DNA of 64,000 nt from Cadophora sp. MPI-SDFR-AT-0126 (Eukaryota; Ascomycota; Leotiomycetes; Helotiales; Ploettnerulaceae), in NCBI GenBank assembly GCA_020747065.1, contig JAGMVK010000008.1, positions 1,488,001 through 1,552,000 of the forward strand. Reading direction: 5' to 3'. Of the stretch, positions 12,193 to 22,962 are shown one piece after another; the stretch's first letter is position 1, and the number at the start of each line of letters is the position of its first letter. A program made the position numbers and the translations under genes. The notes under the pieces are model-generated. The model did not search any database, had not been told where the DNA came from, and was given only the letters and a program-made list of their open reading frames with translations.

Positions 12193-13226
12193 GAGCTATG
12201 TGAGAGCTGTATGATGGAGCAGGACCGGATTTAAAGACAGCGCTCACAGGACCATACCAATGCCGACTCGAACTTCTTCACACTGGACCTCGAGAAATAC
12301 CAGGCTGAGATATAATGGCCATGTCAGGGGATTTAATGACGACATCAATTATGGAGTGGACCTGCTACGCATAGAGCGAGCTTTTCGAGTTGGTTCCTAC
12401 GCGACGGGAAGAAAACGTTGGAATCGATAATTTTTCGTCAGAATTTGACACATCCTATTCGGAGGGTGATCGTCGAGCGTTTTACTTTCTTTGGCTGTGC
12501 CTTAGCGATCATTTGTCTCAAGATACGGATCTCGCGAGCCTGTTGAGGTGTTGTTTATGCCCCTTTCTGAATTCGCTTATTAGACAAGCGAGTTCCATCC
12601 AATTGCCCTGCAAGTTGAGGATTAATGATCGTATAGCAGGCTCTCTTAGAAGCTTAGAAGCTTAGGACCTGAGACTTGAAACTTCTCGAATTCCTCAAAC
12701 AAAGAACCCAACTTCACTAAGGCGTCACGACCGACTTCCTGGCACTGCGCACCCACTGAGCATTCGCTGAACTCTCCGTATTCTCTGAGGCTGACCGCTG
12801 GCCTGTCCGCTCTGCACGTAGAGCCTTATGAAAGGGACCTTAAAGCCGAAGACATGTGAAGCAATGGGAACAAGTTTCGTAATCCTATAAATTATTGCAA
12901 CTTTTGTGACCAATGCCATTTTATACGAGACCGAGAAGACTGGTATATGATCTATCTATCTTAAGGCCCTCTATGTAACCATCCTATGCCGTCTAGCCTT
13001 CGTTTCTAACGCAGATACATGCATACATGGACGTAAGTTTTCACTTTTGGGTTTAATCATCCGTCGAAAAATGTATACAAAAGCCGTATGTAACCAATGC
13101 AACGTACAACCCAATCAATCATACGTGAAATGCAAAATCAAATCTCCAACACCATCCAAATATGCAGCCTCCACTCATGTATATATCCAAGCCCTCTCGC
13201 TAACTCTCCTCGCCTCTCGGCACCAC
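12193..13226. other. Intergenic, convergent 3' ends
   Basis: This stretch lies between the 3' ends of the DUF7580 gene and the UBP16-like gene. Short frames (for example 12390-12665 plus and 12725-12919 minus) have no recognisable content. I see no gene here. Confidence 0.5.
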
Positions 13227-15227
13227 CTACTCATCCCTCTCCAACTCGTAGAACAACAAGTACACCTCCCTCTGCATCCCCAGCACATCACTTGTCTTGC
13301 TCTCCTTAATCTTATCGTCGCTAATCCTCCACCAGCGATTGCTATGTTTGCTCTTCCTCTTCTTTTGCGCCGCCACCGGATCACCATTCCCGTCTTTACG
13401 GGCTCCGTTCTCCTGTGGTGTGGGCGTGGGCGAGGGCGTGGAGGATGAGGAGTCCTTTGAGCGGGTGAGCTTGGTGGAGATTGCTGAGCGCGTGGACCGT
13501 GCGATGGAGCGAATGCTGGCGGTATCTGAGCCGCGGGGAGCGGAGGTTGGGCCGAACGTTTTGACGGTTGTGGAGGTTGAGATGGAGCTGGTTGGTGAGC
13601 CTGAGGTGCGGCCGTTTGGGCGTAATGAGTCGCCGTTGACTTCACCGTTCAAATATGGTAAAGAAGGAGACGATGAGGCAGCGGATGATGGAGAGAGAAG
13701 TTCAGGCGTTGATGAAAGGGTACTCGTGTCCGTACCTGGCTCTTCTGGCTGGTGCGACGCGCCTATTTGAGGAGTGGGCATTTGAGATATGTTGGGCGTT
13801 GGAGGCTTGCTGTAGACGCCAGCTGGTTGGAAAGTATTTGGTGTTGAAAATGGAGCAGAAAGGGCCTGCCGCCGGAAGGATTCGTAGTGTCCTGAATGAT
13901 GGCTGCCCTTGTGACAGACAACACTTGAGAGTCTGTAGAAATGCTGGTTTATGAGACCGCCTAGTGGTAGCCGCTCCGGGAATGAGACTTTTGCAGAATT
14001 CTTTAAAGTAGAGCGCCCAGCGTCGAAAATAGATCTAGATAGGTGGATAGCCATTACTTTGGGGAAGTCGGTGATTTGAGTGTGCTTAGCGATCTTGCGC
14101 TTTGGTGCGAATTTCCTGTCTGGTAACTCCACATCTTTGAGTTCATCTTCTGGATTTGTCTCTATGGCGTGTTTGATCTTGTTGATGTATAGTTCCGTTT
14201 TCGCTTTGAATTTATCAGATGTGGATCTTGTGAATTCTTGTTGATATGTTTCGAGAGCATGGATGAGGCGGCATTTCTCGCACTTGAAATCTTCGATGTA
14301 CTCCGTCTTGAACATCTGATCAAAGCAAGTGCTGAGTGTCGTCGAGCTGACTTGAGGAACGCTCAATGTCAATGAGCAAAATGTGCTTTTACTTGGCGTT
14401 GGTTTGAAGCCGCAAGTTAAACATTCGATTTGCGATTCCGAGACGCCTTCCAATGGAAAACCTTCCTCCTTTTCGGTAGTTGATACTTGTCTATCATCAT
14501 TTTCGGAATATGATATGGAGCCGTTTCCATTTCGAGAAGATTCTGAAGGGACCAAAATTTTGGGAGTGTTCCGAGCTTCCGGATCATCCAAAGAAAGTTT
14601 ATCTAGTTTCTGGTTTATGGAACCATTCTCCAATTGAATGGGAACTGCTTCGCTTTGAGCCTCATATGCATGTTTCCTTGCTCTGTGTCCCGCGTGGTAC
14701 TCATCACACAAACGTTCGGCTACGACTTGAAGAAACTCTTGGGCATCCTGCTGTTGCCGACTTATCCTCTGCTTGAACGACTGCTCCAGAACCAGGACAA
14801 ATGGTCCCGCAGATATGGTCTTCTTGTATATGGGCCTCTCGTTCAAAGAATTGAGGATATCCTTCAGTCCCTTGGTGACTGTGCCGGCCTGCAACCCCTC
14901 TATCTTCCAAGCCGGCATGTTCTTCCTCGCAGGATCATCCACCAACTGCGCATAGACTGCCGCTCCATCAAGTTTCCTCCTATGCGTTTCTCGAATAAGA
15001 TATATCCGCAGATCCCCTAGTCCTGCCAGCGCTTGGAGGACCGAATTGATGAAGCAATCGTTTGCGGGATTGGAAAGGCCGACTATGGTCTTCTTGCGCG
15101 AGCTGGCGGTACTGGTCGCAGACTCTCCGTCGATGAAAAACGTCGGGGCAAAGACGTAGACAAGAGTGATGGCGGCCAGTGACGCCCCAGCAGCATAGCT
15201 TGCGATCTTGAGCGGCTGCTCCGGCAT
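13227..15227 (-). CDS. UBP16: UBP16-like membrane-anchored ubiquitin carboxyl-terminal hydrolase
   Basis: An intronless 666-residue deubiquitinase of the USP/UCH family, cleaving ubiquitin from protein conjugates. A hydrophobic segment at residues 10-30 precedes the catalytic domain, as in yeast Ubp16 and animal USP30, which sit in the mitochondrial outer membrane; location here is inferred from that. The Cys box is LSNPANDCFINSVLQAL with catalytic C58; the usual GNTC is ANDC here. QQDAQEFLQVVAERL is typical, and zinc-knuckle pairs CLTCG and CEKC are present. The His box CHKGSHHSGHYESF lies near residue 444. A 150-residue Ser/Thr/Pro-rich insert separates it from the last strands (WWRISDDKI, REVYLLFYEL), so the core is complete. 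Being intronless is unlike most neighbours. Confidence 0.9.
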   Translation of the reverse strand: MPEQPLKIASYAAGASLAAITLVYVFAPTFFIDGESATSTASSRKKTIVGLSNPANDCFINSVLQALAGLGDLRIYLIRETHRRKLDGAAVYAQLVDDPARKNMPAWKIEGLQAGTVTKGLKDILNSLNERPIYKKTISAGPFVLVLEQSFKQRISRQQQDAQEFLQVVAERLCDEYHAGHRARKHAYEAQSEAVPIQLENGSINQKLDKLSLDDPEARNTPKILVPSESSRNGNGSISYSENDDRQVSTTEKEEGFPLEGVSESQIECLTCGFKPTPSKSTFCSLTLSVPQVSSTTLSTCFDQMFKTEYIEDFKCEKCRLIHALETYQQEFTRSTSDKFKAKTELYINKIKHAIETNPEDELKDVELPDRKFAPKRKIAKHTQITDFPKVMAIHLSRSIFDAGRSTLKNSAKVSFPERLPLGGLINQHFYRLSSVVCHKGSHHSGHYESFRRQALSAPFSTPNTFQPAGVYSKPPTPNISQMPTPQIGASHQPEEPGTDTSTLSSTPELLSPSSAASSSPSLPYLNGEVNGDSLRPNGRTSGSPTSSISTSTTVKTFGPTSAPRGSDTASIRSIARSTRSAISTKLTRSKDSSSSTPSPTPTPQENGARKDGNGDPVAAQKKRKSKHSNRWWRISDDKIKESKTSDVLGMQREVYLLFYELERDE

Positions 15228-15916
15228 GACGAAAGGATTGTCGGAAGAAGGAGGATGCGGTCCTGAAGGCTGCTCAACACATCTCTATAAGTTCGCCGGC
15301 ATTCCGCAATCTCCGCTGGTCGTGTGCAAGGTCTGAACCGAAGTTGAGGGGAGAACTAGGATTTCAGGGTCCTTCCTAGACTCGATTTGACTTGACTCCC
15401 ACAGAGCAATTCCGAGCTACCGTACTTATATAAGTACTCCAGGTGAACGGGCCGAAGAAACGTGGGGACGAAGTTTATGCGAGTAAGACGGAATCAACTG
15501 AAGTCGGATGAAATCTCATGGGTCCAAGACGTAATTAAGTGAAAGATATTGCAACATGGAAGTGAATTAAGACGATACCTGCGTTTCTGGTGTTGGCATT
15601 CGATACCCAAGAATGGGTGGTATATTGCAACATTTCCAACTTTCTCTTCTGCTTCATCACATCCACAAGTGCAGCCTCCAGCAGCCTTCCGGCCCGCCCT
15701 GGCCCCTATCTAATCGCAAAATCGTAACCCCGGTACTTGGCGTCTGAACGCCGACATTATGCACCAACTGAGCATTGTAAGTCAAGGGCCAATCATAAGC
15801 TCGAGAACCTGCAATTAAATTGTGGAGACAAGTTTTCTGGCACGTCTCGAAGCTGAAGGTATTCGAGGACAACGACAATCTTCTGCACGCGTTTGTTCAA
15901 CATCACAACCTTCCCA
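15228..15916. promoter_or_regulatory. Divergent promoter region, UBP16-like / bL9m
   Basis: The two genes start facing away from each other across 689 bp, so this region must hold both promoters and leaders. No particular regulatory motif is claimed. No additional gene is evident. Confidence 0.45.
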
Positions 15917-16899
15917 ATGGCGTCGTTGCTGGTCTCCAAAGCTCCTCAATGCATGTCTTGCATTCGACGCATGACATCCAGCTTTGAAGATATCCTCCGA
16001 TTTCCAGCAGGACAGCAAGCTCGAGGGAAGAAGAAGCTTGCAAGCGCAAAGATCTCCACTGTGAAAGTACATTTGCTGCAAAATATCCCTGGTTATGGCA
16101 GAAGAGGTAATCAATACACCGTGCTTATTAAGATTCTGGAAATATTTGCTGATTCGTACGTAGGAGCTGTGATCCCAGTGACTTCAGGAGTGATGCGAAA
16201 TATCTGGTATCCGAAGAAGATGGCAGAATATTTGACGATGGAGAAGCTTAAGGAATTGGGAGTAACGAAGGATTCAGTTGTGGAGCGAGATTCTACATTT
16301 CAGACCAACGCTGTGAGGAAGCTGGAGAAGAAACAGGAAAAGCAGAAACAGGAACAACTAGAGGAGCCAGAGCCACTTGTCAGAATGACAGAAGAGCAAC
16401 CTAGCGAGCCCGTTCCTCAGTTTGAGCTGGATCTGCTGACCGTAAGATACTTGTCATTTCATTCTCAGCAACACTTTACTGATTCAAATAGCCTCAACAA
16501 GCAACTACCATCCTTGAGAACCTTCTGCCATCAAGCTTGGACTTCTATCGAACCCCTATCTCACTACCAACTCCCAAGAGAGTTTCTCCCTCCATACCTG
16601 CATCCTCAGCAATTTCCGTAGCAGCTGCTACAGCTGAAGGGAACAAGCCAAGAAAGGTAGAGAAAAGGGGTATTTATGGCTCCGTCTCCACCAGTGATAT
16701 TGCCGCCAATCTCAAAGCTATTTTAGCAGAGGATAAAGAAGGAGTACGGGTCGTCCTATCTCACGAGAACGTTTCGTTTGTGGAAGAGACGGACGACAAG
16801 GATCGGGTCAAGCATCTAGGTGTTTTCGACATAGACATTAGACTTGAAGGAGCGCCTGAATCCGTACGGAGGACCATTCAAGTCAATGCCCAGGATTGA
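15917..16899 (+). CDS. MRPL50: Mitochondrial large-subunit ribosomal protein bL9m
   Basis: A 291-residue nuclear-encoded protein of the mitochondrial 54S ribosomal subunit, bacterial L9 family. Exons are 15917-16106, 16164-16441 and 16492-16899. Splicing the first intron (16107-16163) joins GYGRRG to AVIPVTSGVMRNIWYPKKM, which restores the bL9 signature; the second intron (16442-16491) joins LDLLT to PQQATTILENLLP. The N-terminus is short and basic with Ser, fitting a mitochondrial presequence. A charged helical linker (KLEKKQEKQKQEQLEE) follows, then a fungal C-terminal extension ending TIQVNAQD. The gene is transcribed away from the UBP16-like gene. Confidence 0.88.
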
Positions 16900-18163
16900 A
16901 GATTTAAGAACGGATGAATATTGTACAAATACCTAGCAAGGATGTAATGTTACGAAGATTCCACCCTTGGAGTTCCTGGAAAGAAGATGAGGGGAATTGC
17001 AGGGTAGGTTGCTCGTGGTTTGAAGTGCTGATGACTTGCCTCCCAGGATCAATTGGCTGAGGCTACAGTCGTGTCCTGAACAGTCAACCCTCGTGTCCTC
17101 CGGAGCTTTCAAGTCACAAGCTTGGTTGCGCTTTTGGCCTAACATGAAATCTAGGTTGATGCTTAAAAAATCAACGACTATTTCTACAAGCAGAAGACAG
17201 ATGCGGATGGAAAGCCAACGCGGGGCATGATCAATACTTAGTTGATGTATGTCATTGGGGCTCGACAGCTGTAAGATAGGTTTGAGCAACGCCATTCGAC
17301 ACCTTCCACTGTACAGCAAGCCATCCCCAGGAATTGACCTATGAGAAACGGCTCCAGATTATATCTACAAGAATTTCATGATTCTAGAGTTGTCTCAAGG
17401 ATCTGAGTGGAGCAATCCCAATCCCTCAAATCGGACACACCGCTAGTTTCTGTTGTTGAGCCACATGTCGAGGAAAGGTGGAAGAAGTGCAAGAAATGAA
17501 AAAGAGCTGAGATTTTAATACCTCAGCCGGCATCGGGCAGTTGGCAATCATCTGAAGTCCAGTGACATATTGTTTGAACCGGTCAAGCCCACTAATGCTC
17601 AGACATATGCCACGAAATTTTCCAGTGACTTTGGAAACGAGAAACTCTCACGAGAACACTGAACACTGGAAACGAGCTGTCTATTCCGACATTTGAAGGA
17701 AGATATCCACGGCATAACGAGTTGTAGTCGGCCACCCTTCCGAATCTCGCCGGCAGCTCATCGGCAGGGCACGGTAGGCGAGCCCATGACGCTACTACCC
17801 CTCCACTGGACCTCTACTTTAGTTTTCTCCTCAACCCCTCTCTCCGTTCAACTCTTTCTGCGAATCAACAGAATTGCATAGCAAGAACAAATTATCTGGT
17901 AAGCCAACCCTCAATTCCATCATGTGGCACACACCAGATCTGCAAAGAAAAATCTGCAGACCTCTGGAATGCACAGGAAACCCAAACCCCAAACCACCCC
18001 ACCAAGCCAGCTAGCTATCTATCTATCGGTCCTACAAAAAGCAATTTCTCCACCTTGATTCTCAACCCTTCTTCCGAAATCCAATTTCTAACTTCCAACT
18101 TCTCATACAGAAATCGTACCCTCACATTACGAATATTCTCAATACCTACATACAACCGCCATC
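16900..18163. other. Intergenic, includes FBA1 promoter
   Basis: The right part must carry the promoter and the long pyrimidine-rich leader of the aldolase gene; CT-rich stretches lie at about 17800-17870 and 18050-18130, common at strongly expressed fungal genes. Short frames at 16933-17319 (minus) and 17036-17230 (plus) have no recognisable content. Confidence 0.5.
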
Positions 18164-19637
18164 ATGGGTGCTCTCGATGTCCTCAGCCGCAAGGCCGGTG
18201 TGATTGTTGGAGATGATGTCCTCAAGCTCTTCAACTACGCCCAAGAGCACAACTTTGCTATCCCAGCCATTGTCAGTGGTCAGATCTTGCTAGAACACGG
18301 CGGCTACTAAAAGTTTCTGCAGAACTGCACCTCTTCCTCCACCGTCGTTGCTTCGCTCGAGGCTGCTCGTGATGCCAAATCCCCTATCATCCTCCAGATG
18401 TCTCAGGGCGGTGCCGCCTATTTCGCTGGAAAGGTATATATAAGGTTGATTCATTATTTACAGAGAAGTGGTACTGATATATTTATCAGGGCGTTCCCAA
18501 TGGCAAGCAGGAGGCTTCCATCGCTGGTGGTATCGCTGCGGCTCACTACATCCGTTCCGTTGCTCCAGTCTACGGCATCCCAGTTATCCTGCACACCGAC
18601 CACTGCGCCAAGAAGCTGCTCCCATGGTTGGATGGTCTCATGGATGCTGATGAGAAGTACTTCAAGGAGCACGGTGAGCCTCTGTTCTCCAGCCACATGA
18701 TCGATTTGAGCGAGGAGGACGTGGACTACAACATTAAGACTACTGCCGAGTACTTAAAACGTGCTGCACCAATGAAGCAATGGCTTGAGATGGTGAGTTC
18801 GATTGCGTTCTGGATGGGAATCGGATTGTGCTAAAACAAACCTCAGGAAATCGGTATCACTGGTGGTGAGGAGGATGGTGTCAACAACGAGGATGTTGAC
18901 AACAACTCTCTCTACACCCAGCCAGAGGATATTCTCGCCATCTACAAGGCCCTCTCCCCAATCTCCCCATATTTCTCCATCGCCGCTGGTTTCGGAAACG
19001 TCCACGGGTATGTGCATCTCATGAGTGTCCTTGTGCTGCCTAGGACACGACGAAGTGCGAGAATTAAACATTAACCAATCTTTAGTGTCTACAAGCCTGG
19101 AAACGTCAAGTTGCACCCAGAGCTCCTCGGCAAGCATCAGAAGTACGTCAAGGAGGCCATCGGAGCCAAGGAGGACAAACCGGTCTTCTTGGTCTTCCAC
19201 GGTGGATCTGGCTCTTCCAAGAAGGAGTTCTTGGATGCCATTAGCTATGGTGTCGTCAAGGTCAACCTTGATACCGATCTCCAATACGCCTACCTTACCG
19301 GTATCAGAGACTGTGAGTTACTCCTATCCGTCTTGCTTCCTGGCAAAAGACCCATGTTCTCTTATTGATGCGCGATCGCTTGGGACGAACACTCACTGAT
19401 TGCGAATTCAACGCAGATATCTTGAACAAGAAGGACTACTTGATGGCCCAGGTCGGTAACCCTGATGGAGAGGACAAGCCAAACAAGAAGTACTTTGATC
19501 CACGTAAGTCTACCTCGCCTATCTTAAGGTATAATCGCTAACAATTTTCAGGTGTCTGGGTCCGTGAGGGAGAGAAGACCATGTCTGCTCGTGTTGCTGA
19601 GGGTCTCAAGGACTTCAACACTGCTGGCCAACTATAA
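18164..19637 (+). CDS. FBA1: Class II fructose-1,6-bisphosphate aldolase
   Basis: Cytosolic zinc-dependent aldolase that interconverts fructose-1,6-bisphosphate with dihydroxyacetone phosphate and glyceraldehyde-3-phosphate in glycolysis and gluconeogenesis. Seven exons: 18164-18271, 18323-18433, 18490-18792, 18847-19007, 19086-19312, 19417-19503, 19552-19637, giving 360 residues, the usual fungal length. Landmarks: MGALDVLSRKAGVIVGDDVL at the start; ILQMSQGGAAYFAGK; the zinc/substrate segment VILHTDHCAKKLLPW; SSHMIDLSEEDVDYNI; the second histidine segment FGNVHGVYKPGNVKLHPELL; FHGGSGSSKKEFLDAISYG; and KVNLDTDLQYAY. All active-site segments are intact. The first intron uses a GTCAGT donor, weaker than the rest. 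The C-terminus RVAEGLKDFNTAGQL is typical. Confidence 0.96.
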
Positions 19638-20271
19638 GGTTCTTGATTTGTTTGATGAATGAACTTTCTTTCCTTGTGGTAGGGTTAAGGACAGGTCAGG
19701 TGTTGACTGGAGATTGGGAATGGAGATTGCAAAGCCTGAAAAAGGCGTAGTGTAGTCGAATGAATCAGGATGTCGAAATGTACTAAATTGAGGTTTTCAC
19801 TTGTGTTGTTGTGTGAAGTGGTAGAAGAGGAAGTGACGAAAGTGTGCAAAGCTCGCGTTTTCGACTCATTGCACCAATCCAATCAGATGCTAATAAGTAG
19901 GTGCAGGGCAGTACAGTACGTACAGTACAGTCCTGTGTGCAGCTGAAGGAAGTCCTGAAGCGAAATGCGACACAGCGCTATGTGGTGGCTGTGTTGATTC
20001 ACCATGACGACAGCAAATCGTGGGGCAACAAGAACCCTGCTAACCCGCCCTGTCCAGTCCCGTCCCTGTCCTGTGTGAGGAGATTCAGTTGGAGACCAAC
20101 TTCAATTCATTCTCTGCCCAATTCCCCACGTCACTGCTATAATTCAAAAGCTTCGCTCAAATCTTGTCGTCCGAGAACAGAAGGCTTCACCAGCGAAAGC
20201 GAAAAATTAGCACATAATTTCTGCCAGAGACAGTACCAACTTCTGCGACCCTCCACATCAACAATTTAGCT
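19638..20271. other. Intergenic between FBA1 and KES1
   Basis: This contains the FBA1 3' end and the promoter of the oxysterol-binding gene. The short tandem GTACAGTACGTACAGTACAG lies at about 19910-19930. No gene is supported. Confidence 0.45.
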
Positions 20272-21528
20272 ATGTCTTCCAGCGAGAAAGAAGGCGGCGG
20301 CGTTTCTGCGCAGAACAAGGGATCTTGGAGCGCTTTCCTCAAGTCCATTGCCTCTTTCTCGGGCGATTTATCATCTCTGACAGCTCCACCATTTATCCTC
20401 TCCTCGACTTCGTTGGTTGAGTTCTCCTCGTACTGGGCAGAACATCCAGCGCTTTTCGTTGCCCCTGCGAAAGAGCAAGATCCCAAGAAGCGCGCACTCT
20501 TGGTACTGAAGTGGTTCTTGTCTACGCTGAAGCAGCAATATGCCAGTCGCAGTGAGAAGTTTGGAAATGAAAAGAAGCCCTTGAACCCTTTCTTGGGAGA
20601 ACTGTTCTTGGGCAAGTGGGAAGATGCGTGTGGTACTACGGAGTTGGTGTCAGAACAGGTCAGGTATGCGATCTGCCAACTATTTTGAAGCCGCATTTGC
20701 TAATTGTATTTCTTCAGCCATCACCCTCCTGTCACCGCATACCGAATCGCAAATAAGCAGCACGGCGTATACTTGGAGGGCTACAATGCACAAAAAGCGT
20801 CCTTCGCCAGCACAATCTACGTCAAGCAAATCGGGCATGCAGTCTTAACGATACCGGCGTTCGACGAGACATACCTAATTACTCTGCCAAACCTGCATAT
20901 CGAAGGTCTCATTTTCGGCGCACCGTTCGTGGAGCTCAACGACAAAACATACATTACCAGCAGCTCAGGCTATACTGCTAAGATCGACTATAGCGGCAAG
21001 GGCTGGTTGTCAGGCAAGAAGAATAGCTTCACGGCGACTCTGTACCCTACTGGCAAAGAGAAGGATGTCATTTACACGGTGACTGGACAATGGACGAAGA
21101 CGTTTACTATCACGGAGGGTAAGAAGCAGGTCGTCGATACGTACAATGCCGAAGCTTCCCCCACAACTCCTCTGACCATTGCGCCAGTCGACGCGCAAGA
21201 TCCCATGGAGTCTCGAAGAGCATGGCAAAAAGTCGCAGCTGGTATCGCCGTAGGAGACATGGATGCTACTGGCGTCGAGAAGACCAAAATCGAAGAGAGT
21301 CAGCGAGAGCTTAGACGCCAGGAAACTGCTGAAGGACGGCAGTGGGAGAGACGCTATTTCAAGAAGCTAGAGACAGATCCTGTTTTGGAGAAGCTCGGCC
21401 CGCAGATCGGTGTCTTGCCAGAGGCAGACAAGACCGGCGGTATTTGGAGGTTTGATGAGGCGAAGGCGAATTCGTTGGCATCGAAGACGACAGAGGCGAC
21501 GAGTGCTGCGCCAGTGAAGGAGCTATAG
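20272..21528 (+). CDS. KES1: Oxysterol-binding protein, KES1/OSH4 type
   Basis: A 400-residue single-domain ORP that exchanges sterol and phosphatidylinositol-4-phosphate between membranes. Two exons, 20272-20663 and 20718-21528. The family signature EQVSHHPP (residues 128-135) is split by the intron: AG before and C after the intron make the serine codon, which confirms the splice. Other landmarks: [20 protein letters not shown] near the N-terminus (lid region), [30 protein letters not shown], and [18 protein letters not shown] followed by SQRELRRQE. There is no PH domain or FFAT motif, which matches the short Kes1/Osh4 class rather than long ORPs. The C-terminal 25 residues are Ala/Thr-rich and variable. 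Confidence 0.94.
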
Positions 21529-22962
21529 GGTTGAAGGTGAGAGGAGATGAGATGACACTGGGTCATAGGCGTGTAAGGAACACAGCTTGGAAAAGAGATT
21601 GTTCTGTTCCGCACAACATACATTGTACTAATAGATGATCGACATGCATAGTTAATATAATACACATTTGCGAATCTTTTTACGCTTTACGTCTTCATCA
21701 CAGTTAGCTGAAGCTCCAGGATCCTGGAGATTTCTACAGGTTGAGACAAGCGATACTAAGGTAACCTCAACTTGATTACAAAGGATAGCACGAAGGGCCC
21801 TACTATTCAAGTGACATCATCTTATAGAAGAGGATTAACCATCCCTCCCCTCCCTCTGTCGAAGTGAAGTCTCAAAAGTATCTACGTGCGCTAAGCGGAA
21901 CGCACGACTACCCACTCTCCTTTATTTACATTCGATCGCGATATGCAACAATACTGCGCCTAAAGGCGGCGAATCGGCTTGAGTAGAAGGCTGAATGCTT
22001 GAAATTCTCGTTGAATCACCTGGCACTGTCGCCCTCTTCTTCATATCCTCTCCTTGCCCAGAGGGAATTGAGACTTAACCTTCGAGTCTGACTTGACTGC
22101 ATATTGGATGGGAGGATAGAAGTGAAGAGGACGTTGATAAGCCCCAGAGGAGCTCTAGGTACTCACAATTATGAAGAGGAGACAGGCCCGGTACAGGTTG
22201 GGAGAGGGAGGGAGTTCGAAGAGAATCTTCATTCATCTTCTGGCTTCTGCGTATCTTTTGACATTCCCATCTCACTCATGTAGATCTCTCAGATTGAGAT
22301 TGAGGATCTTGGCAATTCAGTCATTGTCAGGAGACATTGAGTTTGCGTGGATCATAGTTCAAAGAAGAGAGATCTGGAGTTCAAGAAATTTCATTTGTTG
22401 AGCACGAGTTATTCACTTCAAAGTGACTCAACGGGTATCTATGCTAGAGAAGGCCTCATCCGTGCCATGCTAAAAACGCCATATCCATGCCCAAGTCCAT
22501 GCCTAGTTTCCGTCGAGTCCGAGTTGTTCACTTCAGAATGACTCAACGGGTATCTGCGCTGGAAAGCACGGTATGAATCCCATGTATAAACGCCATATCA
22601 ATGTCCATATCCATGCACTTATGCAAACCCATACCCAATCCAATGCCCGATTCCATGTCCAAGTACATCTCTTAGTACTCCAATGCGGTGTAATCCTGCT
22701 CTTAAGTCGTAGTTCTGTTGAAAAGCACCATGCTTTGCTGAAAATCCCAAAGTTAACCGTTGCGACCAAAATACCATATCCAAAACGCCATGCTGTACTG
22801 TGAACTCCCCATACACTTGTTCCAACTGTGATACGCCGAAAGACTATCCGGTACTGAAAACTCTTATGTAAACAATCCCAATGTGACACTGTCCTCAAAA
22901 CACCGCGTTATACTGAACACTCTGCATATAATCGTTCGTGACGCTCCAAACTACAGGTCTTC
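21529..22962. other. Intergenic with degenerate direct repeats
   Basis: No gene is supported between KES1 and the repeat membrane protein. The right half (about 22400-22920) is built from diverged repeated phrases such as AACGCCATATCCATGCCCA and ACTCAACGGGTATCT, described separately. Confidence 0.55.
22406..22560. repeat. 40-bp direct repeat, two copies 115 bp apart
   Basis: Positions 22406-22445 and 22521-22560 match at 35 of 40 bases; the shared core is TGACTCAACGGGTATCT. Further diverged phrases (CGCCATAT..CCATG) recur up to about 22800, so this looks like an old tandem array of units a little over 100 bp. It lies in the 3' flank of the neighbouring minus-strand gene. Confidence 0.8.

Noticed and set aside
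13297..13770. Plus-strand frames of 130-157 codons opposite the UBP16-like gene
   Set aside because: Antisense shadows of the Ser/Thr/Pro-rich insert; no domain content.
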